From the NCBI RefSeq assembly GCF_019656455.1, contig NZ_BPMK01000022.1:1-60223 (forward strand): a stretch of 60,223 nucleotides of DNA, written 5' to 3'. The DNA is from Noviherbaspirillum aridicola (GTDB taxonomy: Bacteria; Pseudomonadota; Gammaproteobacteria; Burkholderiales; Burkholderiaceae_D). Positions 1 through 8,524 of the stretch are shown one piece after another. The notes beneath the pieces are model-generated. The model worked only from the letters and a program-made list of their open reading frames with translations. It was not told the DNA's origin and searched no databases. A program made the position numbers and the translations under genes. The stretch's first letter is position 1. Each line of letters starts with the position of its first letter.

Positions 1-126
1 GGTGCCAGGAATACAATAACGACCGGCCGCACAGCTCACTCGGGTACCTGACGCCAAAGCAGTTCGCAGATAGTTTTTTAACCGCAGACTCTAATTTGGT
101 TTCGTACTAAATTGGGGAGCAGGTCA
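1..126 (+). mobile_element. Right end of an IS3-family (IS407-group-like) insertion sequence
   Basis: Bases 112-126 read on the minus strand give TGACCTGCTCCCCAA. This closely matches the TGACCTGCCCCC-type terminal inverted repeats I know from the IS407 group of IS3 elements. It sits directly after the transposase stop codon. The element therefore probably ends at base 126. The left end, target duplication and frameshifted OrfA are outside the window. Confidence 0.7.
3..110 (+). CDS. IS3-family transposase OrfB, C-terminal fragment
   Basis: The frame opening at base 3 encodes the end of an IS3-family DDE transposase. The block YNNDRPHSSLGYLTP is the hallmark C-terminal segment that follows the catalytic glutamate in OrfB proteins. 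The reading frame ends at TAA (108-110). The 5' part, with the catalytic DDE residues, lies outside the window, so completeness cannot be judged. The stop codon is followed within 16 bases by what looks like the IS right terminal inverted repeat, as is normal for this family. Confidence 0.85.
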   Translation, partial: CQEYNNDRPHSSLGYLTPKQFADSFLTADSNLVSY

Positions 127-178
127 GCTTGAACCAATATAGCATAAGGACACGAAGGTCCATTTTTACTGGTCAAAC

Positions 179-724
179 ATGTTGTCTTGGCGCAACTTCC
201 GTGTATTCGCGGGTAGGACTAGCAACCGAAAAGCTGCGGGCATTAGTAACGATTTTTCAGGTATTTCTTTCGTGTCTAGAAATGATAACGGGGCAGAACT
301 CTGCTCCCGGCAGCAAATACTCGAGGCAGAAATTTATCGCGCTACCGAAGGCAGAAAAGTGATTATTTTTGAGCCAGACGTGCTTGAATATCAGCATCAA
401 GTAGAGCTGTTTCGCCGGTTAGGCTTTACTGTCGACGGAGCACAGGACCTGTCGGACATTGTCTCGCTCGTCCGGCACTCGTCTGTAATCGACCTGCTAG
501 TTATTGCCGCTGACCGTCACATCGCACGAACTGGTGCCGTTATAGTAGACCTCTGTAAGTTGCTTCACCCTCGAGCTCAAATTCTTCTTGCGCTTCCCTC
601 CGATAGTGCGGTGAACACCAGTGAGGTGAAAAGCTGCGGCGGGGAGGCTCTTACCAAACCCATGCCCGTCGCAGCAGTTATCGCAGTGGTACTGAAGCTT
701 TTTAACCGGGCGACTGTCGCATAA
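179..724 (+). CDS. Receiver-like (CheY-fold) protein, possibly 5'-altered by the adjacent IS
   Basis: The 181-aa frame has a receiver-like part from about residue 58 onward. It contains a hydrophobic first strand (KVIIFEPDV), a central strand LLVIAAD, a strand ILLALPS, and a terminal LTKP motif that supplies the lysine and cis-proline of receivers. The aspartate normally phosphorylated at the end of strand 3 is not in its standard position (IAADRH), so phosphorylation is doubtful. The first 55 residues look unlike any domain, and the frame begins only 53 bases after the IS3 end. The N-terminus may therefore be an artefact of the insertion; a GTG at 359 would start directly at the receiver core. 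It precedes the hybrid kinase at 794 in the same direction. Confidence 0.5.
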   Translation: MLSWRNFRVFAGRTSNRKAAGISNDFSGISFVSRNDNGAELCSRQQILEAEIYRATEGRKVIIFEPDVLEYQHQVELFRRLGFTVDGAQDLSDIVSLVRHSSVIDLLVIAADRHIARTGAVIVDLCKLLHPRAQILLALPSDSAVNTSEVKSCGGEALTKPMPVAAVIAVVLKLFNRATVA

Positions 725-793
725 GACAGTCAGCATACGAATGCTTGCGCTAGGCTCAATACGTTCCTATCTACCGGTCTCACCCACGACTTC

Positions 794-2971
794 ATGAAAC
801 TCAAGGCACACCTTGCACTACTCGCTTTAGCCGTTCTGCTGCCGGTTGCAGCTTTCTCGGCATTTGCTATAAGGTCTCTGCTGAACTCGGAGCGAGAAGC
901 TGCGATGCACAGCATGCACGAGCTTGCGCGCGCTTCGCTACTCGCAGTCGACCGGGAACTTACTCATGCCATGGCGACGGCGAATATGCTAGCGCTATCC
1001 GCCCTTCTCGCCAAAGGTGACCTAGCTGGCTTTCACGCACAAGCAATCGCTGCAAATAAGGGACGGCCTACAAACACAATTCTTTTCGACGAGAACGGCA
1101 AGCAACTCCTCAATACACTCATTCCATTCGGAACTACTATTGACGTAGACAATACGAAGAGTTTTCCGCGCATACAATCAGTCCTTCAGACAGGAAGGCC
1201 AAGTATCTCCGACTTAGTTGTAGGCGAAAGAACCGGCCATCATGTCGTGGGAGTGGCTGTCCCCGTATTCCTTGCAAGTGGTAAACGGTACGTGGTAACC
1301 CAGCGGATTACGGCCGAGCATCTGAGTGAAGGCTTGCCGAAGACAAACGTGCCGTCCGATTGGTTGATTGCCGTCTATGATAGAAGCGGAACGATTGTTG
1401 CAAGGAATCGGAATCCGGTGAAGTACGTTGGTACGCCGCCCGTAGAGCCACTGCATAAACTTGTTCTTGCTCGGGATAGAAACGAGTTCCAGGTCCCGAT
1501 GCGAGAAGGAGGCGATGCGATAGGCGTGCTCGCATGGTCTGATTTCTCAGGCTGGTCGGCCGCGGTTGGCGTCCCTGTTAAGACCATTGAAGCCGCAGCT
1601 ACCAAAGCTGTCTCTGTAACGGCACTTGGTCTCATAGCTGCGATTGCCTGTGCAGTTATCGGCGCCCTTATCCTTAGCACCCGAATCTTGCGAGCACTCG
1701 AGGGTGTACGCGCTTCCGCAGCGCTGCTGACTGAGTGTAAAGCGCCGCCCGTGATAGAGACCGACATAGCGGAGGTAAGTGAAATTCATCAGACCCTGCA
1801 TCACGTGGGGAACGTGCTTGAACAAACAGAGGCGGCGCGTACTCGGCATTTATCGGAAGCTCAGAGCGCACGTGCGGTAGCTGAGGCGCAAAATAAAGCG
1901 AAGGACCAGTTCTTGGCGATGCTCGGCCACGAACTGCGCAATCCACTAGCTGCAATAAGCGCAGGTACGACTCTGCTACAATTTGCTACTGATAGTTCAG
2001 GTAATAACAAGGCAGTTGTAGATGCCATCTCGCGTCAAACCGACCATCTCAACGCACTTGTCGACGATTTGCTCGATGCCACAAGAGTAATGACAGGTAA
2101 GCTTGAGTTGAAGCTCGCTGTTGTTGACCTCGGCCACGCGGCTCGTTCGTCGCTTGACGCGTTGATGGCGCGCGGAATTGCGAAAGACTCCACCGTCAAG
2201 TGCGATATCTCCTCAGTGTTCATCAAAGCAGACCGCACCAGACTCGACCAGATGCTGACAAACCTGCTTGAGAATGCGTTCAAATACACTGAGAGGGGTG
2301 GCGCTATTGCAGTAATGGTCGCGGAAGAAGATTCGCGCGCCATATTTCAAGTATCAGACAACGGGGTTGGAATCGATAGCCTAGTTTTACCGAAGTTATT
2401 TGATGTCTTTGTGCAGGGACCTGTTACGAACCGCAGCAAAGGTGGCCTGGGTATCGGCCTTGCAATCGTCCGAGCTCTCGCCGAGCTGCACGGCGCCCAG
2501 GTGACCGCCACAAGTGCGGGGGCAGGGAAAGGCGCGACCTTCGGCCTTGAGTTTCCCTTAGTGGGAGCGTATACGGAACCTTCGTTTGTCAGGAACGCTC
2601 AGCTGCCGAATCAGCCGTGCAAAAAGATTTTGGTCATAGAGGACAACGCCGACATACGAAACCTCACGTGTCAGCTCCTCGAAACACTTGGACATGAGGT
2701 AATTGCGGCAGCGGATGGCGCAACCGGCATTCTCCGTGCAGAGCAGGAAGGGCCGTCCGTGGCACTCGTTGACATCGACCTCCCGGATACGTCTGGTCAC
2801 AACATCGCTCGACATCTTCGAGCGAATCCTGCCACATCTGGTATTAGGCTATTTGCTCTTACGGGATACGGTCAAGAATCAGACCGGGAGGCTGCGCTAG
2901 AAAGTGGATTTGAACGCCATTTTACTAAGCCGCTCGGCATTGAAGAATTGGGGCACGCTCTCGAGCAATGA
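794..2971 (+). CDS. Membrane hybrid histidine kinase with CACHE-type sensor
   Basis: This 725-aa protein is an inner-membrane sensor kinase. A first membrane segment lies at about residues 8-27. It is followed by a periplasmic sensor of about 240 residues with a double-CACHE look (DENGKQLLNTLIPFG), and by a second membrane segment near 275-297. The cytoplasmic part has a HisKA box with phospho-acceptor His ([14 protein letters not shown]) and a HATPase_c domain with N box (NLLENAFKYT), G1 (SDNGVGI) and G2 (GGLGIGLAIV). A C-terminal receiver has the acceptor Asp in LVDIDLP and Lys in FTKPL. All catalytic residues are present. The same sensor style recurs in the kinase at 55877-58084. The ligand cannot be inferred. 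Confidence 0.9.
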   Translation: MKLKAHLALLALAVLLPVAAFSAFAIRSLLNSEREAAMHSMHELARASLLAVDRELTHAMATANMLALSALLAKGDLAGFHAQAIAANKGRPTNTILFDENGKQLLNTLIPFGTTIDVDNTKSFPRIQSVLQTGRPSISDLVVGERTGHHVVGVAVPVFLASGKRYVVTQRITAEHLSEGLPKTNVPSDWLIAVYDRSGTIVARNRNPVKYVGTPPVEPLHKLVLARDRNEFQVPMREGGDAIGVLAWSDFSGWSAAVGVPVKTIEAAATKAVSVTALGLIAAIACAVIGALILSTRILRALEGVRASAALLTECKAPPVIETDIAEVSEIHQTLHHVGNVLEQTEAARTRHLSEAQSARAVAEAQNKAKDQFLAMLGHELRNPLAAISAGTTLLQFATDSSGNNKAVVDAISRQTDHLNALVDDLLDATRVMTGKLELKLAVVDLGHAARSSLDALMARGIAKDSTVKCDISSVFIKADRTRLDQMLTNLLENAFKYTERGGAIAVMVAEEDSRAIFQVSDNGVGIDSLVLPKLFDVFVQGPVTNRSKGGLGIGLAIVRALAELHGAQVTATSAGAGKGATFGLEFPLVGAYTEPSFVRNAQLPNQPCKKILVIEDNADIRNLTCQLLETLGHEVIAAADGATGILRAEQEGPSVALVDIDLPDTSGHNIARHLRANPATSGIRLFALTGYGQESDREAALESGFERHFTKPLGIEELGHALEQ

Positions 2972-3016
2972 TGGCCCGGAGAGAATTATTGTCATAGGCA
3001 TTGCCATCTTCGTAGT

Positions 3017-3250
3017 TCACTTCGAATTTGCCTTTTTCTCTGAAACGTCGTGTGTGGCTTCTCGCGCAGTGCCTAAAGTCGACTTAACCTTCTCTCCGGC
3101 CTGCTCGATTGGCCCTTTCCCGGTATTGGGGTCGTCCTTTCGTTCGCAACCAGCGACTCCTACAAGGCTCACCAACACCGGAAGGATGCGTAGCCCGTGC
3201 AAGCAGGCGGCTAACAACTGATTGACCTCGCTCTTCTTATCTGAACGCAT
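3017..3250 (-). CDS. Small predicted lipoprotein
   Basis: This 77-aa protein has a charged N-terminus, a hydrophobic stretch (ILPVLVSLVGVAGC) ending in a lipobox-like VAGC, and a short hydrophilic tail rich in Lys, Glu and Gly (GPIEQAGEKVKSTLG). The mature chain would be about 40 residues, anchored by lipidated Cys. The tail looks like an amphipathic helix and recalls short stress-related lipoproteins, but I do not recognise a family. A GGAAG ribosome site precedes the ATG. Immediately upstream, in another frame, is a short open stretch ending in KPEEIEAVLRHYI (stop at 3252-3254). This resembles the last helix of a class I cytochrome c and may be a remnant. Confidence 0.5.
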   Translation of the reverse strand: MRSDKKSEVNQLLAACLHGLRILPVLVSLVGVAGCERKDDPNTGKGPIEQAGEKVKSTLGTAREATHDVSEKKANSK

Positions 3251-3537
3251 ATTACTTCCGGATATAGTGCCTTAACACTGCCTCTATCTCTTCTGGTTTC
3301 ATTTGCCTCGCAGTGCGTATCAACTGACCCTCACTTTCACTAGACCTAGTGCCGTTCGTACCGATACTCTACTAGCTCTCCGGTAAGCGGGCTGACTTTC
3401 TGGCGCTCGTATTTGCGACCTACCTGTCTACGAGATTGAGGTAGAACACACCGCGTCAGGAATGACAGGGAAAGGCGCCTGTTTTCCGCTAGCCTACACG
3501 TGTAGTTTCGACATCCGCCGCCAGCCGGAGAAGGACG

Positions 3538-3774
3538 ATGGTTAAAGTCAGCTCGCAACCTCGCAGAACTGAACTCGGGGTCTCCTTTCTTGTGAAGGTC
3601 TCGGGTAAAGAGCACTCTTGCTTGATTTCAAAAGGCACTCTAGATTGGCTCGCTGCCAGAGGTACTGTCGACACTAGGGATTCTGATGAGATGGATGTCT
3701 TCCATGCCTTCGAGCGCTCTGTTTTGCGCGCTGCATCCAATGTCATAGCTGTCAATAGCGAAAGAAAGTTGTAG
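3538..3774 (+). CDS. Small DUF1488-like protein
   Basis: This 78-aa protein is preceded by a purine-rich ribosome site (GGAGAAGG). It contains FLVKVSGKEHSCLIS near residues 17-31, followed by a helix with AFERSVLRAASNVI near the C-terminus. The order of a beta strand, a Cys-Ile-Ser motif and a terminal amphipathic helix resembles DUF1488, a family of small cytosolic proteins of unknown function in proteobacteria. The match is by eye and partial. It stands alone, 200 bases upstream of the cytochrome c gene and in the same direction. Confidence 0.5.
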   Translation: MVKVSSQPRRTELGVSFLVKVSGKEHSCLISKGTLDWLAARGTVDTRDSDEMDVFHAFERSVLRAASNVIAVNSERKL

Positions 3775-3976
3775 GTCCTGACTGCAAGGGTAATCGAGAA
3801 GTGCTCGAATGACCTGTGAACGACATCTTCTGTTCTCCCCCAGTTGTTCGATGCCAAAAGTTCAGTATGCGCGGCTCGCCAATAGCGTAGGCAAGAGAAG
3901 CTGGGCAAGTTGATTGAAGAACAAATCGAACTGGCGTCGGTCGAATGTACTTTATAACCAGATGGATGACTGCACA

Positions 3977-4285
3977 ATGAAGAGAATAGTCGGAATGTTG
4001 GCGGCTCTTGGGTTGATAGCAGCCCCTACTGCATGGGCAAACGCTGAATTGGCCAAGGCGAAAAATTGTATGGCGTGTCATTCTGTTGACAAGAAAATGG
4101 TCGGGCCAGCTTATAAAGACGTTGCAGCAAAATACGCGGGACAGAAGGGAATTGAGGACAAGCTAGCTCAGAAGGTGATTAAGGGGAGCAAGGGGGCGTG
4201 GGGCGACATACCGATGCCCCCCAATGCGAACGTGAACGAAGCCGAGGCACAAACGCTCGTGAAGTGGATTCTCAGCCAAAAGTGA
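3977..4285 (+). CDS. Periplasmic class I cytochrome c (c551/c552 type)
   Basis: This 102-aa protein has a Sec signal peptide (about residues 1-21, cleavage after AWA). The haem site CMACH is at residues 31-35 and the axial Met lies in IPMPP near residue 80. The length and the WILSQK end are typical of cytochrome c551/c552, small soluble electron carriers. ATG 3977 was chosen because it gives a complete signal peptide; the longer frame from 3914 adds non-signal residues. It is convergent with the nor operon, whose last gene ends 21 bases away. A plausible inferred role is delivering electrons to nitric oxide reductase. No clear FNR-type site was found upstream. Confidence 0.9.
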   Translation: MKRIVGMLAALGLIAAPTAWANAELAKAKNCMACHSVDKKMVGPAYKDVAAKYAGQKGIEDKLAQKVIKGSKGAWGDIPMPPNANVNEAEAQTLVKWILSQK

Positions 4286-4306
4286 GGGTAAAACAGTATC
4301 GGCTAC

Positions 4307-6316
4307 CTAAGCGGCAACAAGGCGCTTCATCCATTCCAGCAATACCGTAGGTAGTAGGTCTGGCCGAGGAAGTAGCGCGTACTGGTGAGCACCGAATACT
4401 GCCGGTAGGTAGCTTGCAGCCTGCCTGTCTATCGTCAGGCAGAACGAATTCATTCCCTGAAGTCGTGCTTCGGTGACTGCCTGACGCATGTCTTCCACGC
4501 CGTACCGGCCCTCGTACTCATCAACATCGTTGGGCTTTCCGTCAGACAGTAGGAGCAATAGACGGTGACGCGCCGGCTGACGCATCAGAACCGCGGTCGC
4601 ATGCCGGATGGCAGCACCTGCGCGGGTATAGTGCTCTGGTTCGAGTGCCGCGATTCTTTGGGCTACATCGTTGTTATGGCTCTCTTCAAATGATTTGACT
4701 GCTCGTACTGTGACGCCATGCGGCCCTTCCCCGGAAAATGCCATCACTGAATAGGGCTCGCCCAGTCCTTGTAGCGCGATAGACACAAGCAGCAGCGCTT
4801 CCCGTTCGACGTCGACAATTCGCTTGTTGGCCGACACCCAACCGTCCGTCGAGCCGCTTATATCGATAAGCAGAACAATGGCCATATCGCGCTTGGCAGG
4901 ACGATACGTCTGATACAGGGCCTGGGCCATTGGCATGCCAGCCTTGAAGTCGGAATAGCTGTCTATGTACGCCTGGAGGTCAATCTCTTCGCCTTCCAGC
5001 TGTTTGCGCATCCGGACACGTTGTGCCCGAAGCATCTCAAAGCGCCGGCGCACGACCTGCAGCATCCCGCGGTATTCATTCAGTGTACGGTCGACCCACT
5101 CCTGCGGTCCCTCGACAGGTGGCAGCAAGCGGACCGTCGCCCCCGCCTCGTGGTACGCCCCTATGCGATAGTCCCACTCGGGGTACCGCAGCTTCGACTC
5201 GGCTTCCGCTGCCTGTCCGGATTGCTGCCTGACCCGTGGCACCGGCGCATCCTCGGACAGCAAGACTTCCTTGGGGCGACCGGGCGTGGATACCAGCCGG
5301 GCCTCTGGAAGCTCCGACAACGAGTCCGCGAACTCCTCAGCTGCTGTACTTTCATCTCGGTCCGTCGGCCTCTGCATCCCTATGGGGTCTTCCGCCTGTT
5401 CGTGGGGTTGGGATGTCTGCACCATCCATGCGCCCTGTTTCTTGTCGTCCTCATCATCGCAGGCATCCCGTACCTCGGGACGCCGTGACAGCGTCGCACT
5501 GCGAGGCGGGGAGGCATTTGGCTCGGTATCGTCAGAACTGCTGCTTGCAGACATTGACACGCTTGTCGCTTGTGCCGGGTAGAGCTCCCCAGTCCATAAA
5601 TCTTTGAAGAGCAAGCGACTTTGCTTACCAAGACCTGGAGAGCGCCGCGCCAGCTCCTCGGAAAGTCCCAAGGAGAGGTCCAGCGTTGCCGAAGGCGAGT
5701 CCGGTACGGGATGAGCAGAACTTTGCGTTAGTAAGGACCTGACAAACTCCTCTAATGGGCGGCGATATGCGGGAAAATCCCGCAAGGGCGGCCGGCATGT
5801 GAGAACTTCCGCGGAAAGGGTGTCCAGCCCGGTCCGCGTGCCTGGTAGAAGTTCGACGAGCAGCTTGTCTGCGGCATGGGCCTCAAGAACCAGGTAAATG
5901 GCTTGGTGCAGTGGCGACGTAGCGTTCACGATATAACCGGCACTGCCGCGTCTGGCACGGGCGGCCTGCTGTAGGGCGAGGATTCGGTAGCGCTCCAATG
6001 CATGTGGGCCGGACAGACTCCCGGGAAGCCAGATACTCTCGCCGTCGGTGGCGGGAATAGCCGCCTGGACGCGTGGCCCCTCTTTTCGCCTAAATACTTT
6101 GGTAAGGAATGTCGCTGGCGCGGGTGGTTGAGCGACCTTTAGTGCGTGGCTCCGGCCAAAAGCCGCGGTAATCAGCAGGTCAAGGCGCTGGGCGACGTCT
6201 TTAAGATAGATGCGGTCATCAACCGCCGAATCCTTCCGATGCCGCCGCCAGAGCTCCTGTACGTAGACCGTCGCATGTTTGGCGACGTCAGAGATAACTT
6301 CTTCAGCTTCGGGCAC
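4307..6316 (-). CDS. norD: Nitric oxide reductase activation protein NorD
   Basis: This 669-aa cytosolic protein carries a von Willebrand A domain in its last 200 residues. The MIDAS motif DISGST, a later Thr (HYTRAGAAIRH) and SDGKPND are intact, as needed for metal-dependent ligand binding. NorD works with the AAA ATPase NorQ to mature NorCB, probably in non-haem iron insertion. The start is GTG 6316, preceded by AAGGAGG. It is the last gene of norC-norB-norQ-norD, 17 bases after norQ. The middle third is acidic and low in complexity, as is usual in NorD. Confidence 0.92.
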   Translation of the reverse strand: MPEAEEVISDVAKHATVYVQELWRRHRKDSAVDDRIYLKDVAQRLDLLITAAFGRSHALKVAQPPAPATFLTKVFRRKEGPRVQAAIPATDGESIWLPGSLSGPHALERYRILALQQAARARRGSAGYIVNATSPLHQAIYLVLEAHAADKLLVELLPGTRTGLDTLSAEVLTCRPPLRDFPAYRRPLEEFVRSLLTQSSAHPVPDSPSATLDLSLGLSEELARRSPGLGKQSRLLFKDLWTGELYPAQATSVSMSASSSSDDTEPNASPPRSATLSRRPEVRDACDDEDDKKQGAWMVQTSQPHEQAEDPIGMQRPTDRDESTAAEEFADSLSELPEARLVSTPGRPKEVLLSEDAPVPRVRQQSGQAAEAESKLRYPEWDYRIGAYHEAGATVRLLPPVEGPQEWVDRTLNEYRGMLQVVRRRFEMLRAQRVRMRKQLEGEEIDLQAYIDSYSDFKAGMPMAQALYQTYRPAKRDMAIVLLIDISGSTDGWVSANKRIVDVEREALLLVSIALQGLGEPYSVMAFSGEGPHGVTVRAVKSFEESHNNDVAQRIAALEPEHYTRAGAAIRHATAVLMRQPARHRLLLLLSDGKPNDVDEYEGRYGVEDMRQAVTEARLQGMNSFCLTIDRQAASYLPAVFGAHQYALLPRPDLLPTVLLEWMKRLVAA

Positions 6317-6333
6317 CGTACCTCCTTGTGGCC

Positions 6334-7137
6334 CTAAACGAACGTGGCGTCGACGAGGTCGCGCATTCCGCCTACCAGTGACTGGTCATCCGAGAGCGGC
6401 GATACCAGGGCCGAATAGCACGCTTCCTTCACTGAAATTCCGCTTGAAATCAGACGCGCCGCCGAAATCAACAGCCGGGTGCTCGGCACTTCCGCGAGAC
6501 CTCGGTCTTGGAGTGCACGCAGACGGTGCCCAAGTGACACCAGCGCCGTCGCAGTGGCGTGGTCACAGCCCCCTTCACGCTCGACGATATCCGCCTCACG
6601 CTCTGCCGGCGGAAACTGAAAATCGAGCGCGACGAAGCGCTGACGTGTACTAGGTTTCAGGTCTTTCAGCATACGCTGATAACCCGGGTTGTACGACACC
6701 ACAAGCTGGAAACCGGGCGCGGCCTCGATGGTCTCCCCGGTTTTATCGATAGGAAGGACTCGGCGGTAGTCGGTCAGCGGGTGAAGGACGACGACTGTGT
6801 CCTGCCTGGCTTCGACAACTTCATCCAGGTAGCAGATTGCGCCCTCACGGACCGCGCGAGTAAGTGGCCCGTCCTGCCACTGCGTGCCGTCGTGGCGAAT
6901 CAGGAAGCGACCAATCAGGTCGCTCGCCGTGAGGTCATCGTGGCAGGATATGGTGATGAGCGGACGCTTCAAGCGCCATGCCATGTGTTCCACAAACCGG
7001 GTCTTCCCGCAGCCTGTCGGTCCCTTGAGCATTACTGCCAGATTCTTCGCATGGCACTGCTCGAAAATCCGGACTTCGTCCCCCGAAGGCAGGTAATAAG
7101 GCTCAGTGCCATCAGGAGTGTTGCTGGTAATGGTCAT
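6334..7137 (-). CDS. norQ: MoxR-type AAA+ ATPase NorQ
   Basis: This 267-aa member of the NorQ/CbbQ branch of MoxR ATPases has Walker A at residues 39-46 (GPTGCGKT), Walker B in ICYLDEV, and a C-terminal helical lid. These proteins form rings that use ATP together with a VWA partner, here NorD, to activate a metalloenzyme. Its ATG overlaps the norB stop codon (ATGA), so translation is coupled. The length is normal and all key motifs are present. Confidence 0.93.
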   Translation of the reverse strand: MTITSNTPDGTEPYYLPSGDEVRIFEQCHAKNLAVMLKGPTGCGKTRFVEHMAWRLKRPLITISCHDDLTASDLIGRFLIRHDGTQWQDGPLTRAVREGAICYLDEVVEARQDTVVVLHPLTDYRRVLPIDKTGETIEAAPGFQLVVSYNPGYQRMLKDLKPSTRQRFVALDFQFPPAEREADIVEREGGCDHATATALVSLGHRLRALQDRGLAEVPSTRLLISAARLISSGISVKEACYSALVSPLSDDQSLVGGMRDLVDATFV

Positions 7138-8510
7138 GCTCTGGCCGCTGCCCCTGCGGCGGTGCGCGTGGTGCGCTCCGGCTCAGTAGTAAGCTCGAAC
7201 CGTGGCGCGTGACGGAAGAAGTCCACGATAAAGAGGATGACGCCGACCGCAAAGAGCGAGGCGGTCGCAATGAGCATCAGGAAGTGCACCTGAATCTTCA
7301 GCTGTGCGTCCAAATAGCCGAGACCGAGAATTCGCTCCAGGTAGACCTGCCCGATGCCGGCGGTGGCGAAGGAGAGTGTCATGCCGAACATACCCGCCAA
7401 CTGAAGCCAGAACGACCAGTAACCAAGCTTCGTACCTTGCTCGGGACGTCCTGGTGCCATGGCCGGCAACGCGTAGCTAATCATCGCCATGACAATCATC
7501 GCATAGGCACCATAGAACGCGGCATGGCCGTGCATGGCTGTAATAAGCGTGCCGTGGGTCCACTTATTGACCGACGGCCACGTATGGGCAAGGCCAAGCA
7601 ATCCTGCACCAAAGAGCGTGAACAGGGCGCTACCGACCGTCCAGTGCAGCGCGAGCGTATTGGGATGGGCCATTCCCGAGCGACGGATAGCGGAATACGC
7701 ATAAATCGACATTGCCACCAGGGCGACCGGTTCCAGCGCGCTGAACAGGCCACCGATGGGCAGCCAGTAGCTAGGCACGCCGACCCAGTAGTAGTGGTGC
7801 GCAGTACCGAGGATGCCAGCGATGAAAACCAGACCCACAATCACGTACAGCCACTTCTCCATCACTTCCCGGTCGGCTCCAGACAGCCGGATGAGCAGGT
7901 AGGCCAGGAAGCCGCCCTGAATCATCTCCCAGACACCCTCGACCCAAAGGTGGATGGTCCACCAACGGTAGAAGATGGAGACGGTGTAGTTTTCGTAATG
8001 CAGCAGTGCCGGGAGGTACAGCACTGCTGCCCCCGCCACGCCAAGGAGCAGAACCCCTTCGGTGGTGGTGAACCGGCCGGATTTCTTAATCGTCATGCCA
8101 ATGTTGTAGAGGAACATGAGCATCACGATGACAATGACGATTTTGTGTGGCAGCGGCTGCTCCAGGAGCTTGTTGCCAGTGCCATACCGGAACAGGTAGC
8201 CGATGACGGCCGTGACACCCATAACAACCCAGAGGGCGAGCTGTATGTAAGCCAGCTTGACGCTATGGATTTCGGTGCGGGATTCGTCCGGCACCATCCA
8301 ATAAGTGGCGCCCATGAAGCCGGTCAGCACCCAGACGATAAGCAGGTTGGTATGGATGACCTTGGTGACGTCAAACGGCAGGATGTACAGCAGCGGGTCG
8401 GGACCCAGATACTTGGCGGCTGATAGCAGGCCGAACACGATTTGCAGGCCGAACAGCACCATCGCCACCGCAAAGTACCAGTAAGCGACTGATTGGGATT
8501 TGTAGCGCAT
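7134..8510 (-). CDS. norB: Cytochrome c-dependent nitric oxide reductase, catalytic subunit NorB
   Basis: NorB (458 aa, about 12 membrane helices) is the haem b/b3 and non-haem iron subunit that reduces NO to N2O at the inner membrane. The expected residues are visible: low-spin haem His in VIHTNL, FeB ligand His and Glu in HLWVEGVWEM, the HHYYWVG pair, and the haem b3/b ligands in MHGHAAFYG. There is no N-terminal quinol-oxidase extension, so this is the short cNOR form that needs NorC. A GGGGAG ribosome site precedes the ATG. The stop overlaps norQ and norC lies 14 bases upstream. Confidence 0.96.
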   Translation of the reverse strand: MRYKSQSVAYWYFAVAMVLFGLQIVFGLLSAAKYLGPDPLLYILPFDVTKVIHTNLLIVWVLTGFMGATYWMVPDESRTEIHSVKLAYIQLALWVVMGVTAVIGYLFRYGTGNKLLEQPLPHKIVIVIVMLMFLYNIGMTIKKSGRFTTTEGVLLLGVAGAAVLYLPALLHYENYTVSIFYRWWTIHLWVEGVWEMIQGGFLAYLLIRLSGADREVMEKWLYVIVGLVFIAGILGTAHHYYWVGVPSYWLPIGGLFSALEPVALVAMSIYAYSAIRRSGMAHPNTLALHWTVGSALFTLFGAGLLGLAHTWPSVNKWTHGTLITAMHGHAAFYGAYAMIVMAMISYALPAMAPGRPEQGTKLGYWSFWLQLAGMFGMTLSFATAGIGQVYLERILGLGYLDAQLKIQVHFLMLIATASLFAVGVILFIVDFFRHAPRFELTTEPERTTRTAAGAAARA

Positions 8511-8524
8511 TGTGGCTCCCCTGA

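Noticed and set aside
3910-3924. FNR-like box before the cytochrome c gene (TTGAT ... ACAA)
   Set aside because: The TTG to CAA spacing is 9 instead of the required 8 bases.
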